Notes under the pieces: generated by a model
Seen by the model: only the letters and a program-made list of their open reading frames with translations
Database searches by the model: none
What the model was told of the DNA's origin: nothing
Shown: positions 59,280-64,000 of the stretch, in pieces
Layout: every line of letters starts with the position of its first letter
How positions within the stretch are numbered: position 1 is the stretch's first letter
Made by a program: the position numbers and the translations under genes
Assembly (NCBI RefSeq): GCF_046630445.1
Contig: NC_092338.1
Span: 150,274,501-150,338,500 of the forward strand
Length of the DNA stretch: 64,000 nt
From: Rutidosis leptorrhynchoides
Lineage: Eukaryota > Streptophyta > Magnoliopsida > Asterales > Asteraceae
Reading direction: 5' to 3'

Positions 59280-61786
59280 AGAGGCACAGGAAGACCCGGA
59301 GCTTGTTACGGGTACGTTTCTTATTGACAATAAATCTGCTTACGTTTTATTTGATTCGGGTGCGGATAGAAGCTATATGAGTAGAGATTTTTGTGCTAAA
59401 TTAAGTTGTCCATTGACGCCGTTGGATAGTAAATTTTTACTCGAATTAGCAAACGGTAAATTAATTTCAGCAGATTATATATGCCGGAATCGAGAAATTA
59501 AACTGGGTAGCTAAATATTTAAGATTGATTTGATACCAGTAGAGTTAGGGAGTTTTGATGTAATAGTTGGCATGGACTGGCTGAAGGAGATGAAAGCAGA
59601 GATCGTATATTACAAAAATGCAATTCGCATTGTACGAGAAGAAGGAGAACCCTTAATGGTGTACGGAGAAAAGGGCAACACGAAGCTACATCTTATTAGT
59701 AATTTGAAGGCACAAAAACTAATAAGAAAAGGTTGCTATGCTGTTCTAGCACACGTCGATAAAGTACAAACTGAAGAAAAGAGCATCAATGATGTTCCCG
59801 TCGCAAAAGAATTTCCCGATGTATTTCCGAAAGAATTACCGGGACTACCTCCACATCGATCTGTTGAATTTCAAATAGATTTTGTACCAGAAGCTGCACC
59901 AATAGCTCGTGCTCCTTACAGACTCGCACCTAGTGAGATGAAAGAACTGTAAAGCCAACTGCAAGAACTATTAGAACGTGGTTTCATTCAACCAAGCACA
60001 TCACCATGGGGAGCTCCTATTTTGTTTGTCAAGAAGAAGGATGGTACATTTAGGTTGTGTATTGACTACAGAGAGTTGAATAAACTTACCATCAAAAACT
60101 GTTTTCCACTGCCGAGAATTGACGACTTATTTGATCAACTACTAGGCTCGTTGGTTTATTCGAAAATCAATTTACGTTCTGAATATCATAAAATGCGAGT
60201 AAAGGAGGATGATATTCCAAAAACTACTTTTAGGACGCGTTATGGTCATTACGAGTTTATGGTTATGCCGTTTGGATTGACTAACGCACCAGCTGTGTTC
60301 ATGGACCTTATGAACCGAGTGTGTGGGCCATATCTTGACAAGTTTGTCATTGTTTTCATCGATGACATACTTATTTACTCAAAGAATGATCAAGAGCACG
60401 AAGAACATTTGAGAAAAGTGCTAGAAGTATTGAGGAAAGAAAAACTGTACGCTAAGTTTTCAAAGTGTGCATTTTGGTTGGAAGAAGTTCAATTCCTCGA
60501 TCACATAGTGAACAAAGAAGGTATCCAGGTGGACCCGACAAAGATCGAAACTGTTGAAAAGTGGGAAACCCCAAAAACTCTGAAGCATATACGTCAATTT
60601 TTAGGATTGGCTGGTTACTACAGAAGATTCATCCAAGATTTCTCCAAAATAGCAAAACCCTTGACTGCATTAACGCATAAAGGGAAGAAATTTGAATGGA
60701 AGGATGAACAAGAGAAGGCGTTTCAGTTATTGAAGAAAAAGCTAACTACGGCACCTATATTGTCATTGCCTGAAGGGAATGATGATTTTGTGATTTATTG
60801 TGACGCATCAAAGCAAGGTCTCGGTTGTGTATTAATGCAACGAATGAAGGTGATTGCTTATGCGTCTAGACAATTGAAGATTCACGAGTAAAATTATACA
60901 ACTCACGATTTGGAATTGGGTGCTGTTGTTTTTGCATTAAAGACTTGGAGGCATTATTTATATGGAGTCAAAAGTATTATATATACTGACCAAAAAAGTC
61001 TCCAACATATATTTAATCAGAAGCAACTGAATATGAGACAACACAGGTGGATTGAACTGTTGAATGATTATGATTTTGAGATTCGATACCACCCGGGGAA
61101 GGCGAATGTGGTAGCCGACGCTTTGAGTAGAAAGGACAGAGAACCTATACGGGTAAAAGCTATGAATATAATTATTCGTACTAACCTTACTACTCAAATA
61201 AAGGAGGCGCAACAGGGGGTTGTAAAAGAAGGAAAGTTGAAGAATGAGATACCCAAAGGATCAGAGAAACATCTTAATATTCGGGAAGATGAAACCCGAT
61301 ATAGGGCTGATAGAATTTGGGTACCAAGGTTTGGAGATGTGAGAGAAATGGTACTTAAAAAAGCACATAAAACCAGATATTCAATACATCCTGGAGCGGA
61401 GAAGATGTATAAAGATCTCAAGAAACACTTTTGGTTGCCGGGTATGAAAGCCGATATTGCTAAATATGTAGGAGAGTGTTTGACGTGTTCTAAGGTCAAA
61501 GCTGAACATCAGAAACCATCAGATCTACTACAACAACCTGAAATCTCGGAATGGAAATGAGAAAACATTACCATGGATTTCATTACTAAATTGCCAAGGA
61601 ATGCAAGTGGTTATGATACTATTTGGGTAATAGTTGATCGTCTCACCAAGTCAGCACACTTCCTGCCAATGAGAGAAGATGACAAAATGGAGAAGTTGGT
61701 GCGATTGTATTTGAAGGAGATTATCTCCAGACATGGAATACCCGTCTCTATTATCTCTGATAGGGATGGTAGATTTGTTTCAAGGT
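59280..61786 (+). mobile_element. A2 pol: protease, RT, RNase H, partial integrase (decayed)
   Basis: Protease shows LFDSGA near 59346. RT shows [16 protein letters not shown] near 60240 and FIDDIL near 60357. RNase H shows [13 protein letters not shown] near 60797 and ends with [13 protein letters not shown]. Integrase shows its zinc-binding start (H..H..CLTC, near 61390-61495) and the start of the catalytic core (MDFITKLP, then a DRDGRF segment), then stops at the copia 2 insertion. Function in the family: replication and integration. Broken, with about four interruptions plus the insertion. Confidence 0.9.
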
Positions 61787-62100
61787 TGTTGACAATGAAT
61801 ATTGTCTGTTATTTGTGGCATGCGGTTTTAGTCCTAATTAATGTAATAGGTAGTTTACTTGTTATGCTATTAGTTTGTTTAACCATGGTAAATGTAACTT
61901 ACCATGTCAAGTTACCACTTGGAGGTTGCTAGTATAAAAGCAACCTCCCACTCTCATTTGTAACTAGTTGAGTTAACTAGTGTGTGTAATCTTAATATTA
62001 TTCTCTCAATTATCTCTCATGCTAGTTCTTGTACATCTTCACTACCAAAACCCATAAACACTTAATATAAACCGATCAGACCCTCGAATTGGGGCTAACA
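61787..62100 (+). repeat. LTR of copia 2
   Basis: 314 bases with tgtt...aaca ends, right end fixed by the primer site. TATA tataaaag at 61933-61940 lies in the loop of a 9-bp inverted repeat (61921-61929 with 61940-61948). Confidence 0.8.
61921..61948 (+). promoter_or_regulatory. TATA box inside a perfect 9-bp hairpin
   Basis: ggaggttgc and gcaacctcc enclose tagtataaaa. A second inverted repeat, catggtaa/ttaccatg (61884-61891, 61899-61906), lies just upstream. Confidence 0.7.
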
Positions 62101-62118
62101 ATTGGTATCAGAGCGGGT
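62101..62118 (+). other. primer-binding site of copia 2
   Basis: attggtatcagagcgggt, initiator tRNA-Met type. Confidence 0.88.
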
Positions 62119-63161
62119 CTAGGCATTGTGACTAGAAGATTCAAGGCTCGAAGGTCTCCATTGCGTTTTTGAAGTGTTTGTGTTCTTCGATTTAGGTACA
62201 CTTGACAACTCAACTCATTTTGTTGTTCTAATTGGTTTTTGTTGGTTTTTGTGTTATATCTTAACATATTTGTCATCAAAACCAGTTGAACTCGATCTTA
62301 ACATTCATATCCTTACTCACTGTTTTATCTTTGTTAAAATTTTGGACACAAATGGTTGTTTAAAAGTGTTGAACTTGGTCTTAAACTTGATACACATGTT
62401 AAAACAACCCACTGATTTGTTAAAAACAAATTGAATCATATTCCTTTGTTGTTTAATCTTGAGGACTGTTTGTAGATGTGAACAAAACGACCTTTAAACA
62501 CTTAAAAGTTACGTTTCGGACAACCATAGGTGTGTATTCTCCAAACAATCTTGTTCGAAATCATAACTTGACTGCTCTAAAACTTGTTTATAAGAGTTAT
62601 TTTGTTGCTCGAAATCCTGTTTTTGTGCAAATTTGTTTTGTAAATCAAATTAATTGCTCGATATATTTTAATTTTGCTCGAGAACCTGACATTATGCTCG
62701 AAAACATTGAGGTTTGAATACATAATCGTTATCTAATAGGACACCCATTATGCTCTTAGGATATTTGTGTTTTCAAGAAATTATGGACACCCATGCTTTT
62801 GTTTGCTTGACAGCCATGCACCTACTGTAAACTCTCATGCTACTTTCCAAGTTCCCATTAAAGATTTAGTCTACCCATGTCAATTAAATATAAAAAGATT
62901 TGGTAAACTATATACGGAGTAAAAGTCTATTAAAGTTAAAAGTGACTTATCTTGTTGAATATAGTAGTTGGTCAAAGTCCATTTAAGTTTAAAATACTTA
63001 GAACGTTACTTGACTATTGTGCTCGAAAAGGTAATCAACTTGTGCCAGAAAATTTTTACTTTGTTTTGGCTCTAAAACTTTATCCACTGGACAATAACCA
63101 CCGAAAACTCTTTTATCCAGTGGACAATACCCACCGAAAAGTACAAAAGAGGAAAGCATAT

Positions 63162-64000
63162 TGTAGTGACCCGAACTTTTCCATGTTTATATATATTAAT
63201 TGAGATTGATATTTACATGATTAAATGTTTCCAACATGTTAAGCAATCAAACTTGTTAAGACTTGATTAATTGAAATATGTTTCATATAGACAATTGACC
63301 ACCCAAGTTGACCGGCGATTCACGAACGTTAAAACTTGTAAAAACGACATGACGATATATATATGGATATACATATGGTTAACATGAGATTATGATAAGT
63401 AAGTATCTCCATAAGTATATTAACAATGAGTTATATACATATAAACAAGACTACTAACTTAAGGATTTCGAAACGAGACATATATGTAACGATTATCGTT
63501 GTAACGACATTTAAATGTATATATATCATATTAAGATATATTAATATATCATAATATCATGATAATATAATAATTTAACATCTCATTAGATATAATAAAC
63601 AATGGGTTAACAACATTAATTGAGATCGTTAACTTAAAGGTTTCAAAATAACACTTACATGTAACGACTAACGATGACTTAACGACTCAGTTAAAATGTA
63701 TATACATGTAGTGTATTTAGATGTATTAAAATACTTTTGGAAGACTTCAAGACATATATCAAAACACTCATACTTAACGAAAATGGTTACAGTTACTTTC
63801 CCATTCTTTTCTTTCATCAAGAATTCTAGTCGTATTCTTACCCGTATTATACACAGCTTCAAAACGTACTTACTATGGGTATATACCAATAGGAACTAGC
63901 ATGGGATTCCACTCTTGATTATGTCATGTATGACTAATCAATTTTAACTTCTACCATGAGCTAGTCAACTAACTAGAACTTCTTTTAACCCCACTCACCA
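63162..64000 (+). repeat. A3: start of another A-family LTR
   Basis: tgtagtgacccgaacttttc and onward matches the starts of the A2 LTR (52655) and, reversed, the A1 LTR (17013). It runs off the right edge. It is either a new insertion in copia 2 or the 3' LTR of A2 after loss of sequence between; the first is simpler because the copia interior adjoins it directly. Confidence 0.85.

Larger units (their letters stand above)
52655..61786 (+). mobile_element. A2: Tekay-like chromovirus with accessory genes, 5' LTR to integrase, cut by copia 2
   Basis: The parts are: LTR 52655-56119, primer site 56120, acidic frame 56329-56950, F-box gene 57082-57774, internal polypurine motif 57945-57965, gag 58098-58760, knuckle near 59170, protease near 59350, reverse transcriptase about 59990-60560, RNase H about 60780-61140 and integrase about 61340-61786. 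The RT words ([40 protein letters not shown]) are typical of the chromovirus Tekay/Del group. Integrase is cut by copia 2 at 61787, so a chromodomain and the 3' LTR are not visible. The gag-pol is broken, with about five interruptions in addition to the insertion. The F-box frame is intact. Confidence 0.9.
61787..63161 (+). mobile_element. copia 2: 5' part of a Ty1/copia-type element in the A2 integrase, cut by A3
   Basis: LTR 61787-62100 (tgttgacaat...ggggctaaca), then the primer site and about 1 kb of leader-like sequence to 63161, where an A-family LTR starts. No gag similarity is seen in that kilobase. Its frames (62174-62434, 62478-62717, 62952-63203) show no family resemblance. The element could be copia with a long leader or a small non-autonomous type. 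Confidence 0.7.

Noticed and set aside
63162-64000. 3' LTR of A2
   Set aside because: Possible, but copia 2 interior sequence directly adjoins it and no A2 integrase end or 3' polypurine tract precedes it; a separate insertion is simpler.

Overview
The window reads as a slice of a large, AT-rich flowering-plant genome, most likely a eudicot. The evidence is an intronless Kunitz-type inhibitor gene with a plant TATA box and AATAAA signal, Tekay-like and Athila-like Ty3 elements, Ty1/copia elements primed by initiator tRNA-Met, an L1-type LINE, a Mutator-like element and long AT microsatellites. Asteraceae is only a guess from the overall look of the repeats. Only one convincing host gene is present (Kunitz inhibitor, 25624-26265). 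Nearly everything else is transposable element, much of it nested. I name the families locally: A is Tekay-like with extra genes ahead of gag, B is a giant non-autonomous relative, C is a related LTR.

Left block (1-20320). A minus-strand LINE fragment (17014-20287) was hit by a minus-strand A element (A1, running off the left edge to 17013). A1 was then hit near its primer-binding site by a complete minus-strand B element (B1, 599-13730, target duplication CCTGC). B1 has LTRs of about 4.3-4.4 kb and a 4.4 kb interior without pol. On the strand opposite to B1 transcription lies a small intact reading frame for a two-helix membrane microprotein with its own TATA box. The same gene is intact in B2.

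Middle block (20321-27053). This is the only host-like stretch. It holds a hAT-like MITE (21045-21754), a Mutator-like element with a perfect 9-bp target duplication (22228-23747), a weak small minus-strand frame (24014-24277) and the Kunitz gene.

Right block (27054-64000). A copia element is split by an Athila-type LTR (29088-33968) that itself holds LTR C (30186-33239). It is then cut by a plus-strand Athila element (from 35592). That Athila carries the complete element B2 (38862-50963, target duplication GAGGA) and is cut at 52331 by the start of a third B-type LTR. That LTR is cut at 52655 by A2, A2 at 61787 by a second copia, and this at 63162 by another A LTR, giving a stack five levels deep. 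A2 carries, between primer site and gag, an acidic Glu/Pro-rich frame and an intact F-box/Sel1-like protein gene, then a decayed gag-pol.

A and B share the primer site, about 110 bases of leader, the polypurine core and several LTR blocks. This suggests that B elements, which have no pol, are moved by the enzymes of A-type elements. The most unusual items are the antisense microprotein gene of B, the F-box gene of A, tRNA-like Pol III units inside B LTRs, and an internal second copy of the polypurine motif in both families.
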